Assembly: GCA_004144595.1 (NCBI GenBank)
Contig: SEEM01000013.1
Location: 1-64,000, forward strand
Length of the DNA: 64,000 bases
Source: Hyphomicrobiales bacterium
GTDB taxonomy: Bacteria; Pseudomonadota; Alphaproteobacteria; Rhizobiales; Beijerinckiaceae
Direction: 5' to 3'
Shown here: positions 1 through 9,325 of the stretch, in pieces
How the letters are laid out: each line of letters starts with the position of its first letter
Position numbering within the stretch: position 1 is the stretch's first letter
Program-made: the position numbers and the translations under genes
Notes under the pieces: model-generated
What the model was told of the DNA's origin: nothing
The model's input: the letters and a program-made list of their open reading frames with translations, nothing else
The model's database searches: none

Positions 1-111
1 GGCTGCGGGGGCGGCGGCCTGCGCCCAGACCCGCGGCGCGGCAGAGATGGCGAGCGCGGCAGCGCCCAGGCCGATCAGGCCACGGCGGGAGACGGCGGAA
101 ATTGCGGTCAT
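1..111 (-). CDS. 5' end of a Tat-exported protein (partial)
   Basis: This reading frame leaves the window at its left edge, so only the first 37 residues are visible and it is absent from the ORF track. The reverse strand has a strong ribosome binding site (GGAGG, then ATTCA, then ATG). The peptide begins MTAISAVSRRGLIGLGAAAL, followed by a small-residue stretch ending in a likely AxA-type cleavage site near WAQA. The twin arginine in SRRGLIG followed by a hydrophobic core indicates a Tat signal, so the mature protein is probably periplasmic and folded before export. Nothing of the mature domain is visible, so no function can be given. It is divergent from the chemotaxis operon. Confidence 0.75.
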   Translation of the reverse strand, partial: MTAISAVSRRGLIGLGAAALAISAAPRVWAQAAAPAA

Positions 112-286
112 TGAATTCCTCCGGAAAGCGTTCGAGCGTGTTTGCTTCTGGTTCAACGCGCGTGTCCCGTTGCGGGTCCGCCGTCTATCGAGGCTGGTGT
201 AGCACGGCCGCGCGTAGCCGTTGACCCAAGGGCAATATCACAATTCCAGCTTGTATACGAAGCGTGGCAATCACCCGCACCGCCTC

Positions 287-301
287 TTAACCGGCGATTT
301 A
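287..301 (+). promoter_or_regulatory. Degenerate CtrA-type box upstream of the chemotaxis operon
   Basis: TTAA, seven bases, TTTA, followed by CC. It differs from the CtrA consensus TTAA-N7-TTAA at one base of the second half-site. It lies 57 bases before the start of the first chemotaxis gene, in the 246-bp gap between divergent genes. CtrA control of motility genes is established in alphaproteobacteria; control here is inferred. Confidence 0.3.
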
Positions 302-357
302 CCGCGTTTCTCTACGGTTCCGTGAGAAATCCTCCCGGGTTGAAGGGGCGTCCCGCC

Positions 358-1830
358 ATGCATGCACTGGCTCGCAAGCTCGACCTGCCCGTTCGCGCGG
401 TGGCCTCAGGCCCGGATGGCGAGCCCGCAGAGGCCGGAGCCGAGCGCGCCGTGCGCGAGATCGCCGCCCGTTTCGGCAAGCTGAGCGCCGAGATCACCGA
501 CATCGCCGGGCGCGTCGGAGACGTGACGCAGCAATTCGACCAGCAGACGGCGGGCCTGCGCCGCGTCGTCGGGGCGGTCGAGCAGGTGTCCCAAGCCAAC
601 AATGCGATCCGACAGGCAGCCGAGGGTGCGCAGGCGGCTGCCTCGGGCGTCCGTAACGGTCTCGAACGCGTGACCAAGTCGGTCCGGCTCGGGCTCAATG
701 CTGCGCAGGCCGATATCGAGACCCTGTCCCAGGAGGCACAGTCGATGTCGCAGGTGCTGGCGCAGGCGGTCGGCGATGCCCACAAGGCGCGGGCATCGAG
801 CGATGCGATCCAGTCAATCACCCGTGAAATTCAGCTGCTCTCGATCAATGCCGGTGTCGAGGCGGCACGCAGCGGCGAGGCCGGCAAGGGCTTCGCGGTC
901 ATCGCCGCCGCGGTGAAGACGCTGGCGGAGCAGACCCGCCAGGCGACGGCGGCGAGCGCAGCCCAGCTCGACCTCCTGGTCAAGGCGGTCGATGCGGTTG
1001 CCCGCCGCAGCCAGGAGAACGCGCAGACGGCGCAGCGCGCGCAGGCGGGCAGCCAGAATATTTCGCTGCAGATCGGCGAGTTCGACAGCTTCGGGCGCTC
1101 CGTCGTCGAGCTGATCGGCGAGATCGAGGCGGTGTCGCGGCCGACGCGGGAGAATGCCGAGGCTTGCGAAAAGGCGGGGGCGGACCTCGCGGGTTTGGTG
1201 AGCGGGGTCGACGCCTCGACCGACAATCTCGAACAGGCAGGCAAGCGCACCGAGGCGCTGGTGGCGATCAGCGAGGGCATTCTCGGCTCGATCGCGGCTT
1301 CAGGCGTCAGGACTGCCCAGTCGGAGTTGATCGCAACCGCCATGGAGACGGCCAGCCAGATCAGCGAGCTGTTCGAGGCGGCGCTGCTGCGCGGCGAGAT
1401 CGGGCTCGCGGACCTGTTCGACGAGGCCTATCGGCCAATCCCGGGCTCGGACCCGGTCCAGCACATGACCCGCTTCGTCGCGCTGACCGACCGGCTGCTG
1501 CCACCCCTCCAGGAAGAGCTCCTGACTTCGAACGGGCGGATCGTGTTCTGCGCGGCGGTGGACCGCAACGGCTTCCTCCCGACGCATAACCGCAAATATG
1601 CGCAACCGCAGGGCAGCGACCCCGTCTGGAACAACGCCAATTGCCGCAACCGGCGAATCTTCGACGACCGCACGGGGGCGGCCGCCGCCCGGAACCGCAA
1701 GCCGTTTCTGTTGCAGAGCTACCGACGCGACATGGGCGGCGGGCAGTTTCTCGTGATGGAGGACCTCTCGGCGCCGATCATGGTCAGGGGCCGGCACTGG
1801 GGCGCCTTCCGCTTCGGCCTCAAGGTCTAG
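358..1830 (+). CDS. Soluble methyl-accepting chemotaxis protein
   Basis: 490 residues without a transmembrane segment, so a cytoplasmic chemoreceptor. Residues about 25-330 are helical, and the signalling hairpin region ([22 protein letters not shown], about 157-178) is the conserved MCP tip that contacts CheA and CheW. From about residue 352 a C-terminal domain begins ([12 protein letters not shown], later [13 protein letters not shown] and [12 protein letters not shown]), a Cache/PAS-like module seen at the C-terminus of many alphaproteobacterial soluble MCPs and probably the sensory part. The ORF track start at 142 adds a non-protein-like leader. The ATG at 358 has a GAAGGGG sequence upstream and starts just before the helical region. 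First gene of the chemotaxis operon. The ligand is unknown. Confidence 0.9.
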   Translation: MHALARKLDLPVRAVASGPDGEPAEAGAERAVREIAARFGKLSAEITDIAGRVGDVTQQFDQQTAGLRRVVGAVEQVSQANNAIRQAAEGAQAAASGVRNGLERVTKSVRLGLNAAQADIETLSQEAQSMSQVLAQAVGDAHKARASSDAIQSITREIQLLSINAGVEAARSGEAGKGFAVIAAAVKTLAEQTRQATAASAAQLDLLVKAVDAVARRSQENAQTAQRAQAGSQNISLQIGEFDSFGRSVVELIGEIEAVSRPTRENAEACEKAGADLAGLVSGVDASTDNLEQAGKRTEALVAISEGILGSIAASGVRTAQSELIATAMETASQISELFEAALLRGEIGLADLFDEAYRPIPGSDPVQHMTRFVALTDRLLPPLQEELLTSNGRIVFCAAVDRNGFLPTHNRKYAQPQGSDPVWNNANCRNRRIFDDRTGAAAARNRKPFLLQSYRRDMGGGQFLVMEDLSAPIMVRGRHWGAFRFGLKV

Positions 1831-1892
1831 TCCTGTTGCCCGGCCTGTGCCGACCCTGTCGAGTTGAGTGAACGAGTTTCCGAGTCCGCGTC

Positions 1893-2360
1893 ATGCATAT
1901 CGCGCCCTCCTTCCCCAACCTGTCGGTGCTGCTCATCGATCCGAGCCCGCATTACCGCCGGATCGTGCGCACGATGCTGTATCAGGCGCAGCTCAACCGC
2001 ATCTTCGAGGCGTCGGACCTCTCTTCGGCTGCTTCCACCTTCATCCAGAAACAACCAAACATCGTCATCCTCGACTGGGACATGCCCGAGGGCAACAGCA
2101 TCAAATGCCTGGCGGCGATCCGCTCCTTCAGGACCTCGCCCTTCGCCAAGGCGCCGGTGCTGGTGATGATGGAGCGGCCGGACCGGCGCTCAGTCGTCCA
2201 GGCGGCGAAGCTCGGCGCGCACGAGATCATCACCAAGCCGATCTCGCCCAACAATCTCTGGTTGCACCTGTCCGGCGTCATCAACGTGCCCCGGAAATAC
2301 AGGGAAGCGACGGGCAAGATCACGCTGGTTCCCCGCGCGATCAGCAACAGCATGTTCTGA
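1893..2360 (+). CDS. Atypical CheY-like receiver-domain protein
   Basis: 155 residues, single receiver domain plus a short basic tail, no output domain. The likely phospho-acceptor is Asp61 (VILDWDMPEG) and the conserved lysine is Lys115 (ITKPIS). Two pocket positions are unusual. The normal Asp-Asp pair after strand 1 is Asp16-Pro17 (LLIDPSPHY), and the Thr/Ser expected after strand 4 is replaced in VLVMMERP. Metal binding and phosphorylation may therefore be weak or constitutive. It sits between the soluble MCP and the STAS-like gene at the head of the chemotaxis operon, so it probably acts in this pathway, perhaps as a phosphate sink or a phosphorylation-independent adaptor. That role is inference. 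Confidence 0.8.
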   Translation: MHIAPSFPNLSVLLIDPSPHYRRIVRTMLYQAQLNRIFEASDLSSAASTFIQKQPNIVILDWDMPEGNSIKCLAAIRSFRTSPFAKAPVLVMMERPDRRSVVQAAKLGAHEIITKPISPNNLWLHLSGVINVPRKYREATGKITLVPRAISNSMF

Positions 2361-2483
2361 TGGGTCCGCGTTCGTGCCGCAATTGCCGCGAAATCGCCAA
2401 GAGTATTGACGCGCCTAAACATATTTAGCGAAGTTTTTACCAGTTTGACGCGATGCTCCGGACGCAATCCTGGGTCGCCCTTC

Positions 2484-2765
2484 ATGGTCATCACCGTCTC
2501 GCTCCCCCCTTTCCTCGGCCGGTCCGAGGCCGCGACGTTCCGCAACCAGCTTCTGGTGGCGCTGGAACAGCGGGAAAGCATCGCTGTCGAATGCGCCGAG
2601 GCGGGGGCCCTGCCCAGCCTCTGGATACAGCTTCTCCATTCCGCAGCCACCAGCGCCGCCGCGCGGGGGCTTTCGGTCACGCTCAAGGCGGCTTCCGAAG
2701 AATGCCGCGAATCCTTGCGGGCGATCGGCTTCGATGCCGCTCACAGCGCTCTCGTTCTGGAGTGA
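2484..2765 (+). CDS. STAS-like (anti-anti-sigma-like) small protein of the chemotaxis operon
   Basis: 93 residues from the ATG at 2484 (MVITVSLPPFLGRSEAATF). The ORF track start at 2406 adds residues that do not look like a domain. The pattern of alternating strands and helices (RNQLLVALEQRESIAVECAEAGALPSLWIQLLHSAATSAAARGLSVTL ... SLRAIGFDA) matches compact STAS domains. Such proteins occur in some alphaproteobacterial chemotaxis operons directly before cheY. The Ser/Thr that would be phosphorylated in SpoIIAA-type proteins is not obvious; the Asp/Ser position reads GALPSLW. It ends 5 bases before cheY and is co-transcribed. The function within the pathway is not known to me. Confidence 0.6.
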   Translation: MVITVSLPPFLGRSEAATFRNQLLVALEQRESIAVECAEAGALPSLWIQLLHSAATSAAARGLSVTLKAASEECRESLRAIGFDAAHSALVLE

Positions 2766-2770
2766 CAGGC

Positions 2771-3130
2771 ATGAAAATCCTGGCGATCGACGATACCAAA
2801 ACCTTGCTCAGTCTGCTGAGCCTGACGCTCCGCAATGCCGGGCATGAGGTGGCGGAGGCCGAGAACGGCGAGGACGGCCTCAGCAAGTTCGACCAGTTCC
2901 GCCCCGATCTGGTGATCACCGATCTCAATATGCCGATCATGGATGGCATCGAGTTCACCCGGGCCTGCCGCTCGCGCCCGGCCGGGCAGAACACGCCGAT
3001 CATCGTGCTGACCACGGAGAACGGAGCCGAGATCAAGGCGGAAGGCCGCCGTGCCGGCGCCAGCGCCTGGATGGTCAAGCCCTTCGAACCCAACACGCTG
3101 CTCGGCCTCGTCGCGCGCTACCAGAACTGA
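2771..3130 (+). CDS. cheY: CheY-type chemotaxis response regulator (first copy)
   Basis: 119 residues, a stand-alone receiver domain. All pocket residues are present: the Asp-Asp pair in ILAIDDTKTLL, the phospho-acceptor Asp in LVITDLNMPIMDG, Thr in IIVLTTENG and Lys in WMVKPFEP. It should accept phosphate from CheA and either bind the flagellar switch or serve as phosphate sink. It starts 5 bases after the STAS-like gene and 10 bases before cheA. The second CheY-like gene at 10433 is a clear paralogue, and the sequence alone does not say which one drives the motor. Confidence 0.92.
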   Translation: MKILAIDDTKTLLSLLSLTLRNAGHEVAEAENGEDGLSKFDQFRPDLVITDLNMPIMDGIEFTRACRSRPAGQNTPIIVLTTENGAEIKAEGRRAGASAWMVKPFEPNTLLGLVARYQN

Positions 3131-3140
3131 AGGTCGGCCG

Positions 3141-5462
3141 ATGGATCCGTTGGCAGAACTCAAGCAGACCTTCTTCCAGGAATGCGAAGAACTCCTTGGC
3201 GCTCTGGAGCAGAAGCTCCAGGCTCTCGACGAGGGCTCCGTCGATCCTGAGGACGTCAATGCCGCCTTCCGCGCCATTCACTCGATCAAGGGTGGCGCCG
3301 GAGCCTTCGGCTGCACGGAGCTGGTCGGCTTCGCGCATGTCTTCGAGGCCTCGCTCGATCATCTGAGATCCGGCCGCGTCGCCGTCGAGGATGCGCCGTT
3401 CACGCTTTTCCTGCGCTGCGCCGACGCCGTCGCCGATCTCGTGTCGGCCGCCCGCAACGACGAGATCGCGACCGAGCGGCCCGATCTCCTGGCCGCGCTC
3501 GAGCAGGTCGGCAAGGAACCGCAGGCGCCCGTCGCCGCGCCGCCGCCGCCGGCTCCCGTTGCGCCCCCTCCGGCGCAGGTCGCTCCTGCCGCCAACAGCG
3601 ATGCGCCTATCGGCATCGCTGCGCTCGGCAACCTGCTCGCCATGGTCGAGGCGAAGACGGCGGCTCCCGCGCCCGCAGCCTCGGATGATGGCTGGGACGA
3701 CGAGCCCGTCGCCGCCCCTGCGCCCCCCGCAGGCAAGCCCGGCCGCGACGTGCAGCTGCGCATCATGCCGGAGCAGGACCTGTTCCGGCGCGTGATCGAG
3801 CCGCGCGTCGTCCTGGGTTCGCTGCCGGCCGCCGACATCGTCTCGATCCGCTGCGACCTGAGCCAGGTGCCGCCGCTGGAAAGCCTGGATGTCAGCGATT
3901 GCTGGCTGCGTTTCGACGTTGACCTGCGCACCGAGCTATCGGTCGAGGATCTGCACGGGCGCTTCGATTTCAGCCTCGCGAACGAGGAATTCGAGATCGC
4001 CGTCGCCGAGAGGGTCGCCACCGAATCTCAGCAGATCGCCGAGGCGCCGGCGCCCCAGTCCGAGGTTTCCAGCACGGTCGCTGCGGATCTCTCCGCGATC
4101 CTGGCCAAGCTCGGCGCGGCTCCGGAAGCGGCGAGCGAGCCCGATATCCAGCCTCAGCCGGTGCCGCTTGCCGTTCCCGCGCCGGTCGTCGTCGCGGAGG
4201 CGCCTGCCGCCAGCCGGGCCCCGCGTGCTCCGGCCGTGGCCGACAATTCGGCGCGGCAGCGCCAGCCGGTCAGCGTGCGCGTCGATCTTGACCGCATCGA
4301 CAAGCTGATGAACCTGGTCGGCGAGATCGTCATCACCCAGTCGATGCTGGTCGAATGCGTCCGCGCGCTGCCCTATGACGTCCACGCCAAGACGGCGGAG
4401 GGCATGCTGACGCTCTCGCGCCAGACGCGCGAATTGCAGGACCATGTCATGGCGGTCCGCGCGCAGCCGGTGAAGGCCGTGTTCCAGCGCATGCCGCGCC
4501 TGGTGCGCGAACTCGCCCAGACGCTGGGCAAGGAAGTGCGCCTCGTGCTGGAAGGCGAGAACACCGAGGTCGACAAGACGATCATCGAGGAACTCGCCGA
4601 TCCGCTGACGCACATGATCCGCAACTCGATGGATCACGGACTGGAGACGCCGGACGATCGCATCGAGGCCGGCAAGCCGCGCGAAGGCACGATCAAGCTG
4701 GTCGCTGAGCATCGCGCCGGCCGGATCGTCATCTCCGTCACCGATGACGGGCGCGGCATCGGCCGCGACCGGCTCCTGGCCAAGGCCCGCTCGCGCGGCC
4801 TCGTCGGCGCCGACGAGAAGCTCGCGCCCGAGGAGATCGACCAGCTGATCTTCGCCGCCGGCCTGTCGACGGCCGAGGTCGTCAGCGACGTCTCGGGACG
4901 CGGTGTCGGCATGGACGTGGTGCGCCGGAACGTCGAATCGCTCGGCGGACGCATCAGCGTCGATTCCGAGCCTGGCCGAGGCTGCAAGTTCACGCTCGCC
5001 CTGCCGCTGACGCTCGCCGTGCTCGAAGGCATGGTGATCCGCTGCGGCGACGACCGCTACGTCATCCCGATCGCCTCGGTGATCGAGACCCAGCATCTCG
5101 CCTCGACCCCGATCGAGCGCCTGCCCTTCGGCCAGGAAGTCCTGCGCTGGCGCGGCGAGGTCACTCCGCTCTACCGGCTGGGCGACGTGATGGGCTCGAT
5201 GGGCCAGACCAACGAGAACATCGTCATCATCGCCGAGACCGAGCGCGGCAACAACGTCGGCATCGCCGTCGACGAGATCGTCGGCCAGCAGCAGGTCGTC
5301 GTGAAGAGCCTCGAGGCGAATTACGGCGCGGTCAACGGTGCCTCGGCGGCGACGATTCTCGGCGACGGCCTCGTCGCCCTGATCCTGGATATCGATTCGA
5401 TGCTGCGGCTTGCCGCCTCCGGCAGCCGTTCCCCCCAATCTGACCTCAAGATGGCTGGATGA
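3141..5462 (+). CDS. cheA: Chemotaxis histidine kinase CheA
   Basis: 773 residues from the ATG at 3141; the track start at 3051 lies inside cheY. An N-terminal HPt domain carries the phosphorylated histidine His47 (AAFRAIHSIKGGAGAFG). A long Ala/Pro linker (about 125-195) leads to a strand-rich segment (about 200-300) that may bind response regulators. The P3 dimerisation helices start near residue 376 (DLDRIDKLMNLVGEIV). The ATPase domain shows the N box (HMIRNSMDHGLE), G1 (DDGRGIG) and G2 (GRGVGMDVV). The CheW-like P5 domain occupies about 627-770. It phosphorylates CheY and CheB under MCP control. The stop overlaps the cheW start by four bases (ATGA), indicating coupled translation. Confidence 0.97.
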   Translation: MDPLAELKQTFFQECEELLGALEQKLQALDEGSVDPEDVNAAFRAIHSIKGGAGAFGCTELVGFAHVFEASLDHLRSGRVAVEDAPFTLFLRCADAVADLVSAARNDEIATERPDLLAALEQVGKEPQAPVAAPPPPAPVAPPPAQVAPAANSDAPIGIAALGNLLAMVEAKTAAPAPAASDDGWDDEPVAAPAPPAGKPGRDVQLRIMPEQDLFRRVIEPRVVLGSLPAADIVSIRCDLSQVPPLESLDVSDCWLRFDVDLRTELSVEDLHGRFDFSLANEEFEIAVAERVATESQQIAEAPAPQSEVSSTVAADLSAILAKLGAAPEAASEPDIQPQPVPLAVPAPVVVAEAPAASRAPRAPAVADNSARQRQPVSVRVDLDRIDKLMNLVGEIVITQSMLVECVRALPYDVHAKTAEGMLTLSRQTRELQDHVMAVRAQPVKAVFQRMPRLVRELAQTLGKEVRLVLEGENTEVDKTIIEELADPLTHMIRNSMDHGLETPDDRIEAGKPREGTIKLVAEHRAGRIVISVTDDGRGIGRDRLLAKARSRGLVGADEKLAPEEIDQLIFAAGLSTAEVVSDVSGRGVGMDVVRRNVESLGGRISVDSEPGRGCKFTLALPLTLAVLEGMVIRCGDDRYVIPIASVIETQHLASTPIERLPFGQEVLRWRGEVTPLYRLGDVMGSMGQTNENIVIIAETERGNNVGIAVDEIVGQQQVVVKSLEANYGAVNGASAATILGDGLVALILDIDSMLRLAASGSRSPQSDLKMAG

Positions 5463-5971
5463 CCATGAGCCTCCAACTCGGCGAAAAGCACTTCTCGTCG
5501 GCGCAGCCCGAGTCGGCGGCGCGTCGGATCGTGACCTTCAAGGTCGGCGACCGCACCTTCGGCATCGATGTCGGCATGGTCCGCGAGATCAAGGGCTGGC
5601 AGGCGACGACGCCGCTGCCGCATGCGGCCCCGCATGTGCGCGGCGTCCTCAACCTGCGCGGCGTCATCCTCGCGGTCTATGACCTGCGCACCGCGATCGG
5701 GCTCGGCGCCACCGAGGCGACCGCGACCCATGTGATCGTTGTCGTCGATGTCGAGGACAAGACCGCCGGCCTGCTGGTCGACTCGGTCTCGGACATCGTG
5801 GATGTGCCGGTCTCGGCTGTTCGCCCCGCACCGGACCTGGAGCGCGACGAGCACGGCCTGATCGAAGGTCTGGTCCTGCTCGACACCGACATCGTGGCGT
5901 TGCTCGACCTCGCGGCCGTGATCCGCGACGGCGGCGCCGAGGCCCAGATCAAGACCAGCCGGGCCGCCTGA
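5459..5971 (+). CDS. cheW: Chemotaxis coupling protein CheW
   Basis: 170 residues, one CheW domain ([20 protein letters not shown] ... [15 protein letters not shown] ... [18 protein letters not shown]). It bridges the MCP tip and the P5 domain of CheA in the receptor array. The start overlaps the cheA stop; an in-frame ATG six bases later (5465) is equally possible. A 67-bp gap separates it from the next MCP gene. Confidence 0.96.
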   Translation: MTMSLQLGEKHFSSAQPESAARRIVTFKVGDRTFGIDVGMVREIKGWQATTPLPHAAPHVRGVLNLRGVILAVYDLRTAIGLGATEATATHVIVVVDVEDKTAGLLVDSVSDIVDVPVSAVRPAPDLERDEHGLIEGLVLLDTDIVALLDLAAVIRDGGAEAQIKTSRAA

Positions 5972-6038
5972 GCATTCTAGAGACCAGCCCGAGCGTAGCG
6001 TTCAAAAAGCGGGCGAGAACAAGAAACGATCGAACCTC

Positions 6039-7853
6039 ATGGGCAGCGCGCTCGGCCCCTTCTTACGTCTCTCGGTCAGCCTGCCGCTGCTCGCCGCCGG
6101 TTCGGCGGCGCTCGCCGGGAGCCTGGCAACCTATGCAGCGGTCGCCGGCGCGCCCGCTCTCGGCGCCGCTTCAGTGACCGTTGTCGCATTGCTCGGCGGC
6201 GTGGCCGCCTGGGGCGCGGCCCGACCGCTCGCGCGCGGCGCCGCGGCTGCGGCGCGTCTCGCCGAGGGCGGCGATGTCAGCCTGCCCAACGCATCCGGCT
6301 CCGGCGAAGGTGCGGATTTGGCGCGCGCGCTGGCGGCGATCCACGAGCAGGGCCAGGAAGCCGAAAGGCTGCGCGCTGCGCTCGACCATGGCCGCGCCAG
6401 CGTCATGCTCTGCGATCCTGAGGGTCGTGTCGTCTATGTCAGCAAGGCGCTGCTGCGCTTCTTCGGCGAGGCGCAGGAGGATTTTCGCGTCGCTTTTCCG
6501 GGCTGTTCGGCCAAGGACATGCTGGGCGGCGTGATGGAGCGCGTGCAGGGCGAGCATCAGCCGCTCAGCGGCCAGCCGGTGCGCCTGACGCTGGGCCGTC
6601 GCACGGTTTGCCTGACTCTGAACGCCATGACGCATGGCGACGGCCGCAGCCTCGGCACCGCCGTCGAATGGCGCGAGATGACCGGCGATCTCAAGCTCGC
6701 TGCCGAAATCGTGGCCCTGGTCGAGGCGGCCGAGGCCGGCGACTTTTCCCACCGCCTGTCGTCGGAAGGGCAGCCTCTGCCGCTCGGCCACGCGGTCAAA
6801 GGCTTTAACCGGATCAACACGCTGCTCGAAGCTACGTTCGACGAGATGGCCCATGCCGTCGCGGGCGTGGCCGGCGGCGATTTCAGCCGGCAGATCCCGG
6901 TGACCAGCCAGGGCAGCCTGGGTTTCCTGCAGGACAGCCTCAACGACGCATTCGGTCATATCGGCGCGACGCTTGCGACGATCCGCGATAGCGCGGGACG
7001 GGTTTCGCGTGCTGCGGCGGAGGTCGATGCCGTGACCGCCGAGCTTGCGGCGGGCGCCGGGCAGGCAGCAGCGGATTTGGGAGAAGCCTCGGCCGCGGCC
7101 GAGCAGGTTTCGGCTTCGGTCGGGCGCAGCAGCATCCGCACGCGCGAGGCCGGCGACATCGCCGGCGAGACGATGAGCGTCGCGAAGCACGGGCAAGGTG
7201 TCGTCACCCGCGCCGTCGGTGCGATCGAGCGCATCGAAAGCTCGTCGGTGAAGATTGCCGAGATCGTCGGCGTCATCGACGAGATCGCCTTCCAGACCAA
7301 TCTGCTGGCGCTGAATGCCGCCGTCGAGGCGGCGCGGGCTGGCGATGCCGGCAAGGGCTTTGCGGTGGTCGCGTCCGAAGTGCGCTCGCTGGCACAGCGC
7401 TCCGCGCAGGCCGCCAAGGACATCAAAGGCCTCATCGCGTCGTCGAACGGGCAGGTCGCGGAAGGCGTCGGCTTCGTTCGCGAAACCGGCACGGCGCTGG
7501 AGCGCATCGTCACTGCGGCGGGCAAGGTTTCGACGACCGTCTCCGAGATTTCCACGGCGACCGCAGAACAGGCTCAAGGAGCGAGCGAGATGGGGCGCAG
7601 CGTCGCGAAGATGGACAAGGGCACCCGCCAGAACGCCGATCTGGCCGGGCGGAATGCCGAGGCGGCGGCCGAACTCGCCGATCAGGCGGCGGCGCTGCAC
7701 GCCTATATCGAAGCATTCAGCGCTGGCCATGCCGCGTCCGGTGGCGCCCTGCCGCCGCGGCGCAACATGGCGCCGGCAGCGACGCAACCGTCGCGGACGA
7801 TGCCGCAGCCACCGCCGCGCCGCGTGGCCGCCGGCGGCCGCATGGGGATTTGA
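6039..7853 (+). CDS. Membrane methyl-accepting chemotaxis protein with PAS domain
   Basis: 604 residues. Two hydrophobic stretches close together (about 11-30 and 36-60) form an N-terminal hairpin with almost no periplasmic part. Next comes a PAS-like domain (about 105-200, starting [26 protein letters not shown]), so sensing is probably cytoplasmic, for example redox or energy. Helical HAMP-like segments follow ([16 protein letters not shown]). The signalling hairpin is [32 protein letters not shown] in the family; here the core [20 protein letters not shown] is exact. The C-terminus is a Pro/Arg-rich tail without the NWETF-type CheR tether. Part of the che operon, just before cheR. Confidence 0.92.
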   Translation: MGSALGPFLRLSVSLPLLAAGSAALAGSLATYAAVAGAPALGAASVTVVALLGGVAAWGAARPLARGAAAAARLAEGGDVSLPNASGSGEGADLARALAAIHEQGQEAERLRAALDHGRASVMLCDPEGRVVYVSKALLRFFGEAQEDFRVAFPGCSAKDMLGGVMERVQGEHQPLSGQPVRLTLGRRTVCLTLNAMTHGDGRSLGTAVEWREMTGDLKLAAEIVALVEAAEAGDFSHRLSSEGQPLPLGHAVKGFNRINTLLEATFDEMAHAVAGVAGGDFSRQIPVTSQGSLGFLQDSLNDAFGHIGATLATIRDSAGRVSRAAAEVDAVTAELAAGAGQAAADLGEASAAAEQVSASVGRSSIRTREAGDIAGETMSVAKHGQGVVTRAVGAIERIESSSVKIAEIVGVIDEIAFQTNLLALNAAVEAARAGDAGKGFAVVASEVRSLAQRSAQAAKDIKGLIASSNGQVAEGVGFVRETGTALERIVTAAGKVSTTVSEISTATAEQAQGASEMGRSVAKMDKGTRQNADLAGRNAEAAAELADQAAALHAYIEAFSAGHAASGGALPPRRNMAPAATQPSRTMPQPPPRRVAAGGRMGI

Positions 7854-7856
7854 GAG

Positions 7857-8735
7857 ATGAACAGAACAGCCCCGTCCAATCCCTTCGCGCTCACCCAGCC
7901 CGCCATGGCCGACGTCACGCTGACGCGCGACGACATGAAGTTCATCGCGACGCTGGTCTACGAGCAGGCCGGCATCGTCATCCGCGAGCACAAGGAGGCG
8001 ATGACGCGCGGCCGGCTGGCGCGGCGCGTCAAGGCGCTCGGCATGAACTCGGTCGCGGAGTACTGCGCCTTCCTGAAGACGCCGCAGGCGGCGGGCGAAC
8101 TACCCGAGCTGATCAATGCGGTGACCACCAACCACACCGCCTTCTTCCGCGAGCGCCACCATTTCGACCATCTGCGCAAGGACGTGATGCCGCGCCTGCT
8201 GCAGGAGCGCGGTGGCCGGCGCGGCCGCATCCGGATCTGGTCGGCGGCCTGCTCCTCGGGCGAGGAACCCTATTCGATCGCCGCTTCCTGCCGCGAGGTG
8301 ATGGGGCCGCGCAGCGACGTCGATTTCAAGATCCTGGCGACCGATATCGATACCGACATCCTGACGCGGGCCGAGGCCGGCATCTATCCGGCCGAGCTTT
8401 TCGAACGGCTGCCGGGCGATGTGAAGCCGCTGCTCAAGCTTGAGAGCGGGGCAGGGCGGGGCGATGCCCGGATCGTCGAGGAGCTGCGCCGGATGATCGC
8501 CTTCAAGCGCCTGAACCTGATCGAGAAATGGCCGATGGGCGGCCCGTTCGACGTGATCTTCTGCCGCAACGTCTTCATCTATTTCGACACGCAGACCAAG
8601 GCCTCGATCCTCGACCGTTTCGTCACGCTGCTGGCGCCGGGCGGCTTCCTCTATCTCGGGCATTCGGAATCGCTGCCGCAGCCGCACCCGAAACTGCGCC
8701 TGATCGGCCGCACCATCTACGAGAGGACTGCATGA
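7857..8735 (+). CDS. cheR: Chemotaxis protein methyltransferase CheR
   Basis: 292 residues. An N-terminal helical domain (about 25-100, FIATLVYEQAGIVIREHK) is followed by a SAM-dependent methyltransferase fold with the CheR signature RIRIWSAACSSGEEPYS, then DIDTDIL and FDVIFCRNVFIYFD. It methylates glutamates of MCPs using S-adenosylmethionine, opposing CheB. It begins three bases after the MCP stop and overlaps cheD by four bases (ATGA). Confidence 0.96.
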   Translation: MNRTAPSNPFALTQPAMADVTLTRDDMKFIATLVYEQAGIVIREHKEAMTRGRLARRVKALGMNSVAEYCAFLKTPQAAGELPELINAVTTNHTAFFRERHHFDHLRKDVMPRLLQERGGRRGRIRIWSAACSSGEEPYSIAASCREVMGPRSDVDFKILATDIDTDILTRAEAGIYPAELFERLPGDVKPLLKLESGAGRGDARIVEELRRMIAFKRLNLIEKWPMGGPFDVIFCRNVFIYFDTQTKASILDRFVTLLAPGGFLYLGHSESLPQPHPKLRLIGRTIYERTA

Positions 8736-9325
8736 GCGTCTCCCGGTCCTCCCGCCGCTATTTCGATCCCCGTTTCCAGGCGACGATCATCACGGTTGCG
8801 CCCGGCGAGCACGAGATCACCTCCGCCAAGGACGAGATCGTCGCCACGGTGCTCGGTTCCTGCGTCTCGGTCTGCATGCGCGATCCCATCGCGGGGGTCG
8901 GCGGCCTGAACCATTTCCTGCTGCCGAAGAACAACGGCAATGCCGATCCCAGTGCCGGCGAGCGCTATGGCGACACCGCCATGGAAGTCCTGATCAACGA
9001 CCTGCTGAAGCGCGGCGCCAAGAGGAGCAATTTCGAGGCGAAAGTGTTCGGCGGGGCGCGCGTGCTCTCGGGTGCGACGATGCTGGCGATCGGCGACGGC
9101 AATATCGCCTTCGTCAACGAGTTCCTTAAGGTCGAGGGCATTCCGGTGGTCTCGCGCGATGTCGGCGGCACGCGCTCGCGGCGCATCCATTACCAGCCCT
9201 CGACGGGCCGGGCCTGGGTGCAACATGTCCAGCCGACCGCGCGCGACAGCGGCCACGAGCAGGAAATCGCCTATCTCAACCGGCTCAAGACGCAGCCGGT
9301 GGCCGGTGAAGTGGAGGTCTGGTGA
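8732..9325 (+). CDS. cheD: Chemoreceptor glutamine deamidase CheD
   Basis: 197 residues from the ATG overlapping the cheR stop. The track start at 8528 lies inside cheR and is rejected. The catalytic Cys44 lies in VLGSCVSVCMRD and His61 in GLNHFLLPK, followed by the conserved RYGDTAMEVLIN and KVFGGA segments. CheD deamidates specific glutamines of MCPs to methylatable glutamates and in some species regulates CheC. No cheC is visible here. The C-terminal extension (about 160-197) beyond the core is common in alphaproteobacterial CheD. Confidence 0.95.
   Translation: MSVSRSSRRYFDPRFQATIITVAPGEHEITSAKDEIVATVLGSCVSVCMRDPIAGVGGLNHFLLPKNNGNADPSAGERYGDTAMEVLINDLLKRGAKRSNFEAKVFGGARVLSGATMLAIGDGNIAFVNEFLKVEGIPVVSRDVGGTRSRRIHYQPSTGRAWVQHVQPTARDSGHEQEIAYLNRLKTQPVAGEVEVW

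Noticed and set aside
142-357. Upstream extension of the first MCP in the ORF track
   Set aside because: The extra 72 residues are not protein-like, cross the putative promoter region and lack a ribosome binding site; the ATG at 358 fits better.
3936-5438. 500-aa ORF opposite cheA
   Set aside because: It is an antisense shadow of a certain gene, His/Arg/Asp-rich as expected from GC-rich third-position bias, with no domain.
6171-7991. 606-aa ORF opposite the membrane MCP
   Set aside because: Antisense shadow; composition dominated by Arg, His and Ala, and no motif.
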